From contig CAVZXS010000025.1 in NCBI GenBank assembly GCA_963779325.1, positions 248,001-312,000 of the forward strand: a stretch of DNA of 64,000 bases, read 5' to 3'. Below the pieces are notes generated by a model. That model was not told the DNA's origin and ran no database searches. It worked only from the letters and a program-made list of their open reading frames with translations. Of this stretch, positions 45,869-54,619 are shown piece after piece; the first letter of the stretch is position 1, and every line of letters begins with the position of its first letter. Source of the stretch: CAVZXS01 sp963779325. GTDB taxonomy: Bacteria > Bacteroidota > Bacteroidia > Chitinophagales > Chitinophagaceae. The translations under genes were made by a program, and so were the position numbers.

Positions 45869-46036
45869 GCAATCATAAAATATAAATTAACACCTGCATA
45901 TACTAAAGCAGAATCCTCCAAAATAGGATTGAGTAATATCAAAGAAAAATTTCCGTTGCTTAATCAGCCCGATGTGGTGATTAAAGAAATGCCCGATAAG
46001 TTTGTAGTTATGCTGCCCTTGCCGGAAAGTTTATAA
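45869..46036 (+). pseudogene. Remnant of a LytS-type histidine kinase (C-terminal end)
   Basis: After an in-frame stop at 45866-45868 the plus strand is open to 46036 and reads SSKIGLSNIKEKFPLLNQP, then VVIKEMPDKFVVMLPLP. This is the G box and final strands of the ATPase domain found in YpdA/LytS-type kinases (compare SNKIGLDNINAKYDLL in the kinase at 60348). No start codon or upstream kinase sequence is present, so it is a 3' fragment left by deletion or recombination. Confidence 0.6.
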
Positions 46037-46070
46037 ACAGTGCAATGAAGGCGACACTGCGGGTATAAAT

Positions 46071-46745
46071 TTACTTTTTCAACAACTGCCTTATACATAC
46101 TAAATGCGCAAACAATACTGCGGGTACTATAAAACCGGGCAGCCACACAAAAGGGAAATGTAAAACACCCGCATTGGGTTGATCAAATGCAAACTGCTGA
46201 ATGGGCGTGGGTGCAGAGAGAAGACCGATGATTAAAATGTTTAGTACTAATCCCAAACAAATAAAATTCCACAACAGCAAAACCGGTTTACTCAGTTTGA
46301 ATTTTGTATAACCAAAATACGCAATTAACGGAGTGGTAATGCCGGAGAGAATATCGAAATTTCTTCCTTCAAAAGTCATGAGCTGCGGTACTTGTTTATG
46401 TACAAAAAGCCAAAACAATACTATTTCTACAGGTACACGTACTACATGCAGCCATGTGAGCCATTTAGCATCTAAACTGTCTAAAAATTGCTTTCCTTTT
46501 TTAGTAATAAATAAAAAGATAATGATTAAAAGAGAAGGCAATATCAATACGGGGAACCTTGGCGGCACTGTATCGGTTACTGTAAAAAAATTATTATATC
46601 CCAATACTCCCAGATAAATAAGTAATATTACTAAAATTGAAATGACAGTCGTAGACCGGGCGCCGGCTTTAATAATAAAGTACAAAGCGAGCAGTACAGT
46701 AAGTGCAAATACAATGCTGATATAAACCGGCAATCCTGTAATCAT
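46071..46745 (-). CDS. Integral membrane protein of unknown function
   Basis: A 224-residue protein from the ATG at 46745 (an ATG at 46796 would add 17 residues). About seven hydrophobic helices cover most of the length, with a conserved-looking central loop HKQVPQLMTFEGRNFDILSGI and a helix with WLHVVRVPVEIVLFWLF. Similar multi-helix proteins of about 220 residues are frequent in Bacteroidota without assigned function. Convergent with the kinase remnant; divergent from nothing upstream (the next gene on this strand begins beyond 46885). Confidence 0.75.
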   Translation of the reverse strand: MITGLPVYISIVFALTVLLALYFIIKAGARSTTVISILVILLIYLGVLGYNNFFTVTDTVPPRFPVLILPSLLIIIFLFITKKGKQFLDSLDAKWLTWLHVVRVPVEIVLFWLFVHKQVPQLMTFEGRNFDILSGITTPLIAYFGYTKFKLSKPVLLLWNFICLGLVLNILIIGLLSAPTPIQQFAFDQPNAGVLHFPFVWLPGFIVPAVLFAHLVCIRQLLKK

Positions 46746-46884
46746 AAAAGTTATTTTTGGCAGTATAATATTACACAAATATTTAAACCCTCTCAATAAA
46801 TAGTTGCATCAATTGCTGAAATAAAAAGAATGATTGATGAATAAAATCACCTTTCTCTTAAGGAAAGAGATGCTGCTTACACTG

Positions 46885-47967
46885 CTAGTGATATAGTCCA
46901 TCAATTAAACACCCGTCAAGCTTACTCAAAAACCTTTCATCAGTCATTCCTGTTCTGTTAAACATCAGCACACTGCCCGTTTCTTTTTCAGGATACAACC
47001 GTATTTCACAGTAGTAACCGCCTCCACCTCCGGCATGTGTGTAATAGGTGTGACCGTTTAATTTACTTTTAAACCAGGAGAGACACATGCCGGTTGGTTT
47101 ATTACCGGCAGTATAATTTTCAGTAAACAGCATTTTTTTATACGCATCACCAAGTAATGCCGAATTGGGCTTTAATAATTCCTGAGCATATTTTATCAAC
47201 GCATTTACAGTACCAATTAAACCGCCGTAGGATATGCCGTTTACATAATTATAATGAAAGGATTTCCATGCACCTTCTGTTCCGGCAATATATTTTTTCT
47301 TGTTCAAAAAGAAACCCAGTAAAAAATAAGAGAAGCTGTTTTTCTTATGATAACCCTTTGCATGCAACGCTGTATCGGCAATCGTAAAACCCAGTTCATT
47401 TGAAGTTATATGCAATGGTTGCAAGATGTTTTTCTGAATATACTCTTCGTAACGAAGTCCCGATACATTTTCAATAAGCTGACCGAGCAAAACATAACCT
47501 AAATTGGAATAAGCAAACTTTTCGTTTGGTTTTGCTTTCGTATGCGGATGTTTCTGAAAAAACCGGTTGAAAAAACTATTTCTGACAAAACCTTCATGCT
47601 CCTCTGGCAAATGTATCCAGCTTAAAGGGATGGGGTTAGGTATGCCGGCGCTGTGCGAAAGCAGTTGCGTAATGGTAATTTGCGGGGAATAAGGAAATTG
47701 AGGCAGATAACTTTTCACAGGCTTTTCAATATCAATTAGTTTACGCTCTGCTAACTGAAGAACAGCCAAGGCTGTAAACGTTTTTGTAATTGAATAGATA
47801 TTATAGGTTGTCGCCGCAGTAATTTTTTTATTATTCAGTATATCGACAAGACCTGCTTTATAAGAATGAATAATGACATCTTTAGTAAAATAGGCATATT
47901 GTACTGAAGGAGTTTTGTTGTGCTCAACCAGGTTGTTTAAAATTGTATCTGCTTCTGTTGTTGTCAT
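46885..47967 (-). CDS. Serine hydrolase, class C beta-lactamase family
   Basis: Penicillin-binding-protein-like serine hydrolase, possibly a D-amino peptidase or esterase. From the ATG at 47967 the product is 360 residues and starts TTTEADTILNNLVEHN. Catalytic features are SITK (SxxK) in YNIYSITKTFTALAVLQL near residue 77, YSN in FAYSNLGYVLLGQL near 163, and HAGGGGGYYCE in place of the KTG box near 315. An ATG at 48006 would add 13 residues, but the -7 box TAGTTTTG at 47993-47986 lies between the two, so transcription would start after it. No signal peptide is seen, unusual for the family. Confidence 0.87.
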   Translation of the reverse strand: MTTTEADTILNNLVEHNKTPSVQYAYFTKDVIIHSYKAGLVDILNNKKITAATTYNIYSITKTFTALAVLQLAERKLIDIEKPVKSYLPQFPYSPQITITQLLSHSAGIPNPIPLSWIHLPEEHEGFVRNSFFNRFFQKHPHTKAKPNEKFAYSNLGYVLLGQLIENVSGLRYEEYIQKNILQPLHITSNELGFTIADTALHAKGYHKKNSFSYFLLGFFLNKKKYIAGTEGAWKSFHYNYVNGISYGGLIGTVNALIKYAQELLKPNSALLGDAYKKMLFTENYTAGNKPTGMCLSWFKSKLNGHTYYTHAGGGGGYYCEIRLYPEKETGSVLMFNRTGMTDERFLSKLDGCLIDGLYH

Positions 47968-47985
47968 ACTACAGTCACTTAATAG

Positions 47986-48016
47986 CAAAACTAAACGTTT
48001 TAACAACCATCAGCAA
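47986..48016 (-). promoter_or_regulatory. Canonical Bacteroidota promoter for the serine hydrolase gene
   Basis: On the minus strand TTG (48016-48014), 20 bases, then a perfect -7 box TAGTTTTG (47993-47986). It lies 18 bases before the ATG at 47967 and decides that start over the one at 48006. Confidence 0.55.
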
Positions 48017-48055
48017 TTCATGTTTGCCAATGGTTGTTAAATGGGGCCCATATAA

Positions 48056-49420
48056 TTAGTAAATTCTTTCTGCTAATTTCTTCGCCACTTCTTTGGTAAT
48101 AATACCCGGCTGTATCAGCTCCGCCACATATCTTTCGCACAATTCATTCGGATTGTATTGCTCAAATTCTTCACTCAATCTTTCTATATTTTGTTTATAC
48201 ACCGGGTTGGTTGTTGCTTCTTCTACTGCTTTGCGAATTTGTTCCGGCTTCGGCGTTTCAGTTTTTAAATTGATACCATATTTAAAATAACCGACTCTTG
48301 CACAAATTTCATTCTTGCCTTCATGCACACCGGCTACTACCAGCGGTAATTTATTTTCAATACCCAGCATTACGCCGCCGTAGCCCCCATTGGTAATATA
48401 TACATCGGCATAAGGCATTACATCACTAAAGCGAATAAAATCTTCGATGATGATATTTTGCTGCGGATATTTTTCTTTTAACAAAGCAGTTTGCGAACCG
48501 CCGGTAGTACATACAACTAAAGTATGGGTATCATTTTTAAATGCTTCCAATCCCGGCACCAATAATTTCTTTACATCTTTCTCTACGGTGCCCTGTGTCA
48601 GCAATACTATCTTTTCATATTGGTTCAGGCGTTTATCAAACCAATTGCCCGTGCTTTTATTATTTGTATAAGGCAATAATGAACCGGCGAAGCGGATATT
48701 TTTACCCAGGTCACTGCGGTCATATTCAAATGAAGGTGTGCCGCTTTGCAATACAATATCCGCCGAACGGTATAAAATGTCAAACACATTTCCTTTTGGC
48801 ACAACTGCTCCATGTTCCTGCAGCAATGACTTAAAAAGTTTATTAGGTCTCTTAAAAATTACAGTGTCTGTTACAAAACGTAATAACGACTGCTTCATTT
48901 TTCCCAATAAAGTATTAGCAGGTGCTAATCCTAAACCGGCAGGATACAGATCTTTTGAAGTTTCCGCTACAGGTATAACACCTGCCGCTATTACCGGCAC
49001 CTTGAATTTTGCTTTTATCAACGGTATGCTGAAGAACATGATATCTGCCACCACCAAATCAAAAGGAAATTCAGTATGAATATCTTCAATATCTTTTGTC
49101 ATGTTTTTTGCTGACCCTATAAAAACATGCTCCAGGTCGAACTTGAATTTTGCAGTCTCGCTTTTATGGTTTACTCTATCTGTAAAATAACTTTCAAAAT
49201 TGAGCTGGTTCAATTGGGGTGCATGCACAAAGGGGTAATGCGGTATTTGCAGCTTTTCTAATTTTTCTTTGTAAAAATACTGGGTGTACCATCTTACATC
49301 ATAACCGATGCCTTGCAGGTGTTTTACCAAGCCTGTCAGCGGGCTAAAATGTCCGTCGGCGGGTACGGAGACAAATAAAATTTTTTTGCCGTTGCTTTTT
49401 GTTGTTGCCGTTTTGTTCAT
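48056..49420 (-). CDS. GT1-family glycosyltransferase (UGT/MGT type)
   Basis: Cytoplasmic nucleotide-sugar-dependent glycosyltransferase of the GT-B fold. The 454-residue protein starts with KKILFVSVPADGHFSPLTGLVKHLQ, the acceptor-side pattern of macrolide- and UDP-glucuronosyltransferase-like enzymes, and has the donor-binding signature near residues 350-375: ADVYITNGGYGGVMLGIENKLP followed by VAGVHEGKNE. Acceptor unknown (lipid, carotenoid, flavonoid or macrolide are typical). A direct-repeat promoter lies 32-102 bases upstream. Confidence 0.92.
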   Translation of the reverse strand: MNKTATTKSNGKKILFVSVPADGHFSPLTGLVKHLQGIGYDVRWYTQYFYKEKLEKLQIPHYPFVHAPQLNQLNFESYFTDRVNHKSETAKFKFDLEHVFIGSAKNMTKDIEDIHTEFPFDLVVADIMFFSIPLIKAKFKVPVIAAGVIPVAETSKDLYPAGLGLAPANTLLGKMKQSLLRFVTDTVIFKRPNKLFKSLLQEHGAVVPKGNVFDILYRSADIVLQSGTPSFEYDRSDLGKNIRFAGSLLPYTNNKSTGNWFDKRLNQYEKIVLLTQGTVEKDVKKLLVPGLEAFKNDTHTLVVCTTGGSQTALLKEKYPQQNIIIEDFIRFSDVMPYADVYITNGGYGGVMLGIENKLPLVVAGVHEGKNEICARVGYFKYGINLKTETPKPEQIRKAVEEATTNPVYKQNIERLSEEFEQYNPNELCERYVAELIQPGIITKEVAKKLAERIY

Positions 49421-49451
49421 AAAAAAGATTTGATAAGGTTTATTTATACTG

Positions 49452-49522
49452 CAATGATACTATGGCTTTGCAGCGTTTCTATGTACGAAATGTATGGACT
49501 GTCGGATTTAAGTAATGACTTG
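49452..49522 (-). promoter_or_regulatory. Direct-repeat promoter (LytTR-type geometry) of the glycosyltransferase gene
   Basis: Read on the minus strand: CAAGTCATT (49522-49514) and CAGTCCATA (49501-49493) start 21 bp apart; after exactly 33 bases comes TATCATTG (49459-49452), one base from TAnnTTTG, 31 bases before the ATG at 49420. Confidence 0.6.
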
Positions 49523-49608
49523 AGAAAACAGGTTGAATTTTTACGGTAATTCACTGCTTTGGGGTTTACCCTGTAGCGGCCTTATGCGCTTAAAAACATG
49601 AATTGGGC

Positions 49609-49679
49609 AAATCACTGTATCAATTGTATAAATCAATACATTGGCCGGTTTGCGCTATGGATGAGGTTTATTAAATTTG
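49609..49679 (+). promoter_or_regulatory. Candidate promoter of the propeller sensor gene
   Basis: A perfect -7 box TAAATTTG (49672-49679) lies 22 bases before the TTG start at 49702. Upstream, AAATCACTG (49609-49617) and AAATCAATA (49630-49638) start 21 bp apart and end 33 bases before the box: the same spacing as the other direct-repeat promoters but with a different repeat sequence. Confidence 0.4.
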
Positions 49680-49701
49680 ATTAATTATTAAACCACATCC
49701 T

Positions 49702-52700
49702 TTGCCTAAGTTAATTTCTACCATTGCCGGTTTATTTGTTGCAATCATTGCAATATCCCAAGATGCCGGGCAATATTCATTTACACATTATACTGCTGCT
49801 TCAGGTCTTTTATCGAACCAGGTAAATACAATAGTGCAGGATGAGGAAGGATATATTTGGGCGGGTACTACCGATGGGTTACAGCGTTACGACGGCGTTC
49901 GTTATAAAGCTTTCCGCCGAACAGAGAAAGATTCTTCTACCATTCCATCTAATCCTGTTTGGCAATTATTAATTGATAAAAAAAAGAATTTGTGGGTGTT
50001 GCTGGCCGATGGCAGGGTAGGAATTTTTAATACTAAAAGATTTACTTTTCGCGAAGTTCCTGCGCATTTTAAAAAACCCGTTTCACCCAATACGGCTGTA
50101 AAGCGACTCATCACGGATGAATACGGTAATATGTTTTACCTGATTGCGGGGAGTGAAGTAATTACATGGAATGAAAAAGCCAATGAATTTTCGTACATCC
50201 ATAATTTTTTTAAACAAAAAGAGCAATGGCCGGGTATTGCCGATTTTCGACAACAGCCGGGCACGCAAAAATACTGGATGAGTATTGAGGGCGGGGGTAT
50301 AGCTGTTTATAATAAAGCAACGGGACAATTAAGTTACCCGGGCAACAACGCAGAAAAAGAACCTGTCATAGAACAATACAAAACACTATCAACGCTGTAT
50401 CATTTTTATTTCGACAGGCTGCAACGCTTATGGTTCATTGAGTGGGGTAACCGGTCGTTTCCTTATATATATTGTTATGATATAAAAACAAATAAACCGG
50501 TAGTTGAAAAAGCAGAACTTATTTCTTCGTTAAAAACCTATCATGAAATAAGAGGCTTTTTTCAGCAGCAGGATGGTACGGTTTGGGTAAAAGGGTTATT
50601 GGTATTTGCCAAATTTAATGAAACGGAAAAAAAATTTCAGCCTGTTTATAACGGGTACCGGAATGAGCGCAGCATCGCTTATGAAGCGGCGCATTGCTTA
50701 TACGAGGATCGGGAAAATAATGTGTGGGTGACTACAGATAATAACGGGTTGTACCGTTTCAATCCTTCGATGGAATTTTTTTCCAACATAAGTCACATCA
50801 ACAGGATGACCGGTAAAAAGGGCGAAGGCGGTGCGATGTGTTTTATACATACTAACAGTGGCACGCTGCTTGTCGGTACTTGGGGAGACGGGCTGTATCA
50901 GTATGATAAAAACTTCAATCTTATTCCTGCCAATATAAAAGGGTTTGATAATAATGGCGGGCCTTCTATATGGAGTATGTGTGCTTCGCTTGACAGTAAC
51001 ACCATTTGGATGTCTTCTCAACCGGGTATTTATGCGATTAATCAAAAAAATCGTTCATCAAAATTTTATAACCCCGCTGTTTTAGAAAATAAAACCATAC
51101 GGCAGATAGCGGAAGATAAAAACGGGAACCTTTGGTTGGGCATGCACAGCACGGGTGTTTTTAAATGGAACGCTGCAAAAGGGAAAAATAAATTTGATGA
51201 AGGCATGGCCGCTGTTACTGCTGTTCCCCGTGTACAGGTAAATAAAATAACGATTGACTCAAAAGGGTATGTATGGATTGCAACACCCGAAACAGGAGCT
51301 TATGTAATTGACCCGGTTTCCGATAAAGTGATTACGCATTTCAGCGATACGGCTAACGGAGAAAAAAAATTACCCGAACGGGGCGTATCATCTGTATTGG
51401 AATATGATGACAGCACAATGATTATAACAACGGCCACCCGCATTTTTAGGTATAACAGGATATTGAAACAATCCTCCGTTATCGGATCCCGGGAAATAAT
51501 ATCGGGGTTTATTACTGCTGTACAAAAAGATACAAACGGTTATCTCTGGCTTACAAGCACTGCCGGTTTATACCGTATCAATATTCAAAAAAGAATATTT
51601 TTAATATTTACCCGGGCAGACGGATTGGATAATGAACATTTTACACAATCCGCTTCTTATACATTGCCCGACGGACGGATGTTATTCGGTACCACCAACA
51701 GTATAATTGTATTCGATCCTGTTGCCATTCATGTTAATGTCAAATCGCCGGATTTAAAAGTGACGGATTTGAAAGTAATGAACAAATCACTGCTGCTCGA
51801 TTCATTGAAAAATTTAAAAGAGATTGAGTTGGCCTACAGGGATAATTCGCTGGTTATTGAGTTTTCGCCCTTTCTTTATAATGGCGCCGGTTTAATAAAA
51901 TATAAATTGGAAGGATTGGATAAAGAGTGGAGAATTGCGGGTAAAAATAATGATGCCGTTTACAGCTACCTGCCACCCGGCCGTTATACCTTTTTATTAA
52001 AAACCCTTGACGAGGAAGGAAATGAAACAGCAGAAAAAAAAGAATTTACTATAAAAATTAATTCGCCTTTTTATAAAACATGGTGGTTTTACAGTTTGAT
52101 TGCATTGGCTACAGGTGTTTTATTATTTAGGTTGGATAAGCAACGCACCAAACGCAAAGAAGCTGTACTGAAAATGCGCAACGATATTGCCGATGATTTG
52201 CACAAGGATATAAATACGGCGCTGAGCAATATTAATATACTGAGTGAAATAGCGAAGCTGAAAGCCAATACCGAACCCGGTAAATCCATCGAGTTTATAG
52301 AGCAGATACACGACAAGAGCCAAAGCATGATGATAGCGATGGATGATATGTTGTGGAGCATTGACCCGCACAACGACAGTATGCAAAATTTTATACTGCG
52401 GTTTAAAGAATACATTGATGCACTGCGCAACAGGCACAGCGTGCAGATAGATATATTGGCAGATAAGAAAGCGGAAGCCCTGCAGCTGAATATGAAACTG
52501 CGTAAAGATGCATTCGGGTTATTTAAAAGCGGCATCACCAACGTAGTAAAAACCGGCGGCAATAATTGCCGTATCCATATTGCATTTGCAAATCCGCATC
52601 TTATTTATACGCTTGAGTTTGACAATACAAATACAGATACACAACAATTGGACAACCTGCGGCAACGAAAAGAACTGGCCGATAAACTAACCGCATTGAA

Positions 52701-52767
52701 AGCCAAACTTGATTTGCAAACACACAAAACCATTTCGGTATTTGTGCTGAGTATACCGGTGGTGTAA
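49702..52767 (+). CDS. Two-component regulator propeller sensor with degenerate kinase domain
   Basis: Membrane sensor: signal/anchor (LISTIAGLFVAIIAISQ), two seven-blade Reg_prop propellers over about 25-690 (repeats such as EGYIWAGTTDGLQRY, NNVWVTTDNNGLYRF, NGNLWLGMHSTGVF), a Y_Y_Y domain (about 700-790, LEGLDKEWRIAGKNNDAVYSYLPPG), one helix (WWFYSLIALATGVLLF near 800) and a HisKA_3-like region (DIADDLHKDINTALSNINIL near 835). The ATPase part is abnormal: an N-box-like GITNVVK exists but no DxGxG or second glycine box is seen before the end (residue 1021). The start is TTG; an in-frame stop at 49678 leaves no upstream ATG. Probably a receptor without normal kinase activity. Confidence 0.85.
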   Translation: MPKLISTIAGLFVAIIAISQDAGQYSFTHYTAASGLLSNQVNTIVQDEEGYIWAGTTDGLQRYDGVRYKAFRRTEKDSSTIPSNPVWQLLIDKKKNLWVLLADGRVGIFNTKRFTFREVPAHFKKPVSPNTAVKRLITDEYGNMFYLIAGSEVITWNEKANEFSYIHNFFKQKEQWPGIADFRQQPGTQKYWMSIEGGGIAVYNKATGQLSYPGNNAEKEPVIEQYKTLSTLYHFYFDRLQRLWFIEWGNRSFPYIYCYDIKTNKPVVEKAELISSLKTYHEIRGFFQQQDGTVWVKGLLVFAKFNETEKKFQPVYNGYRNERSIAYEAAHCLYEDRENNVWVTTDNNGLYRFNPSMEFFSNISHINRMTGKKGEGGAMCFIHTNSGTLLVGTWGDGLYQYDKNFNLIPANIKGFDNNGGPSIWSMCASLDSNTIWMSSQPGIYAINQKNRSSKFYNPAVLENKTIRQIAEDKNGNLWLGMHSTGVFKWNAAKGKNKFDEGMAAVTAVPRVQVNKITIDSKGYVWIATPETGAYVIDPVSDKVITHFSDTANGEKKLPERGVSSVLEYDDSTMIITTATRIFRYNRILKQSSVIGSREIISGFITAVQKDTNGYLWLTSTAGLYRINIQKRIFLIFTRADGLDNEHFTQSASYTLPDGRMLFGTTNSIIVFDPVAIHVNVKSPDLKVTDLKVMNKSLLLDSLKNLKEIELAYRDNSLVIEFSPFLYNGAGLIKYKLEGLDKEWRIAGKNNDAVYSYLPPGRYTFLLKTLDEEGNETAEKKEFTIKINSPFYKTWWFYSLIALATGVLLFRLDKQRTKRKEAVLKMRNDIADDLHKDINTALSNINILSEIAKLKANTEPGKSIEFIEQIHDKSQSMMIAMDDMLWSIDPHNDSMQNFILRFKEYIDALRNRHSVQIDILADKKAEALQLNMKLRKDAFGLFKSGITNVVKTGGNNCRIHIAFANPHLIYTLEFDNTNTDTQQLDNLRQRKELADKLTALKAKLDLQTHKTISVFVLSIPVV

Positions 52768-52883
52768 GCTTTGTACAGGCTGGTGGCATAGTAAATTGAG
52801 TTTGTATAGTATTGGTTTTTGACAGCAGAAAATTTTGTAGTGTGGGGTATTATATAATATATTTACATGTTAGCTGCAGCACT

Positions 52884-53615
52884 ATGCGACCATTCAGAAT
52901 ACTTTTACTTGTCCTATTGCTTTCATGTAACTCGACAGCCAGACACTCTGACTCAAAGGGGATGTTGAAGACAAATACTCAACAAGCGACCGTTTCAAAT
53001 TTTGACACATTACCAAATGGGCAACGACTTTTAGACAACACAGATTCAGCTCTCAGCTATTATTATAAAGAAGTAGTAGGTCCAGACACACTCAAAGGCG
53101 GTTACATAACATGTTATGGTGTTGACGACGGCCTAAATTATTTTTATCTTCGACATGGTGACACGTTACGCCTACTAAACAAAAGAGAAAAAATAGTTGG
53201 CGCTTGGTCTTTAGGGACTTTAGAGAAAGACTTTGACGCTTTCTTTATAACAAGAATAGACAACGGTAATGGAGTTGCTGAAACTTATCAAGTCTTTGAT
53301 AAAAAGACGGGCAAAAATCTATTGGGCGATAAAGCTGAAGCATGGAATTTTGAATACCTGAAGGACACACTATATTTTTTGTATGATAACCACACTGTTA
53401 ATCTTATTGACAACTATTATATCGATAGAAAAGAAGCCGACAGCATTTTTCTTTATAATATCGAAACTGCGGGACGACAAGGGTTTAAGCTGCCTCCCAA
53501 AAACCCAACGGATATCATTTATTACGGCATTAAGAAAATAACTAAAAATAGTTTGATAATTAGTAGGACTGAACATTATTCTGGAAAAGAAGAGTTGGTA
53601 AAGTACAGCCGCTAA
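52884..53615 (+). CDS. Lipoprotein of unknown function
   Basis: A 243-residue protein from the ATG at 52884, which begins directly with a lipoprotein signal (RILLLVLLLSC, cysteine near residue 15); a longer reading from 52812 would hide the signal. The body is beta-rich with many Asp/Tyr residues (YYYKEVVGPDTLKGGYITCY, YLKDTLYFLYDNHTVN). No family recognised. It stands alone, with no direct-repeat promoter and no partner gene. Confidence 0.7.
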   Translation: MRPFRILLLVLLLSCNSTARHSDSKGMLKTNTQQATVSNFDTLPNGQRLLDNTDSALSYYYKEVVGPDTLKGGYITCYGVDDGLNYFYLRHGDTLRLLNKREKIVGAWSLGTLEKDFDAFFITRIDNGNGVAETYQVFDKKTGKNLLGDKAEAWNFEYLKDTLYFLYDNHTVNLIDNYYIDRKEADSIFLYNIETAGRQGFKLPPKNPTDIIYYGIKKITKNSLIISRTEHYSGKEELVKYSR

Positions 53616-53839
53616 CTAAAATATTTGTTCTTTTGCGTCGTTGTTGGCATCCCAGCCACAGCCTGCGCTCAGCGTACCAACTGCGTAAGCTTGATGACGA
53701 TTGGCTCTTTGTATATATTATATCCCTTTTCTTAAGAAATCATTCTCCATTTGCCTTTATTCACATTCTGTGTATATTTATAGAACGGCAGGTTTTTCAC
53801 AAACTGACATTGGCTGCAACTTCAACTCAAAACTTGACA

Positions 53840-54484
53840 ATGAGAAAATTATTCGGACTGATTGCAACAATTAGTGTAGTTCATTGCTTCGGTCAATCAT
53901 TCGAACCAACGCAACCGGCAAAAGCGTATAAGACAACAGACGTTATTTTCTATGAAGACTTTGACGATAATAAAAATAACTGGACTGTTGGTAAAAGCAA
54001 ACGTGTGACAACCGGAATTGACAGCGGGTTTTATTACTTGACTTCTTTGGGTCATGCATATGGAGAGGCACGGGAAGTAAAAATTGATACCCGTAGGAAT
54101 TTTCAGATAGAAACAAGAATTAAAATACTAAATGGCAATCCCGAACATAAGCATTATTACAGTATGCTTTTCTGGGGACGGGAAGCGATGGTCGGCTACT
54201 GTTTTACGTTTGCTAAAGACGGTTTTGCTTCCGTAGAAGTATGCACCGGTAAAAATCAGAGTAGCTGCACGGTTAAGACAGGTTCGTTTCAAAAAACGGT
54301 TCTTGATCCTGCCGGGTTCAATGTATACATGATTAAAAAGGTAGGGGACACCTACACTTTTTATATAAACGGGACAGAATATTACACTATTCCCTTCACG
54401 CCATTTTTTGGAAATCTAATTGGATTTGGAGCAGGCAGGAAAGTTAGCCTGGCTATTGATTATTTGAAAGTTTCCTATTTGTAG
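53840..54484 (+). CDS. Exported concanavalin-like protein of unknown function
   Basis: A 214-residue protein from the ATG at 53840 (signal LFGLIATISVVHCFGQ). An upstream start at 53633 would add 69 residues of non-signal sequence and is rejected. The body is a jelly-roll of the DUF1080/LamG type: VIFYEDFDDNKNNWTVGKSKR near the start, KIDTRRNFQIETRIKILNGN, and FYINGTEYYTIPFTPFFGN near the end. It may bind carbohydrate. The 224 bases before it contain nothing recognisable. Confidence 0.72.
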   Translation: MRKLFGLIATISVVHCFGQSFEPTQPAKAYKTTDVIFYEDFDDNKNNWTVGKSKRVTTGIDSGFYYLTSLGHAYGEAREVKIDTRRNFQIETRIKILNGNPEHKHYYSMLFWGREAMVGYCFTFAKDGFASVEVCTGKNQSSCTVKTGSFQKTVLDPAGFNVYMIKKVGDTYTFYINGTEYYTIPFTPFFGNLIGFGAGRKVSLAIDYLKVSYL

Positions 54485-54619
54485 GCTACAGGGATGCTTT
54501 GCTGTTTACTGTCGTTAACTAATAGGAGGCAGTTAGTTGTTATTGTCAGTCACGATAATGAGTAAGAAATTTTCACACACTAAAAGTGATTCAAAATTAA
54601 AATATAACAAACACTGAGA

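Noticed and set aside
46807..46836. A further 21-bp direct-repeat pair (minus strand CAATCATTC and CAATTGATG) upstream of the membrane protein gene at 46745
   Set aside because: The upstream half matches the consensus poorly and the nearest -7-like box lies 23 bases away instead of 33, so it does not fit the class.
53633..53839. Upstream extension of the 53840 gene by 69 residues
   Set aside because: The extension has no signal peptide and would bury the clear signal that starts at 53840.
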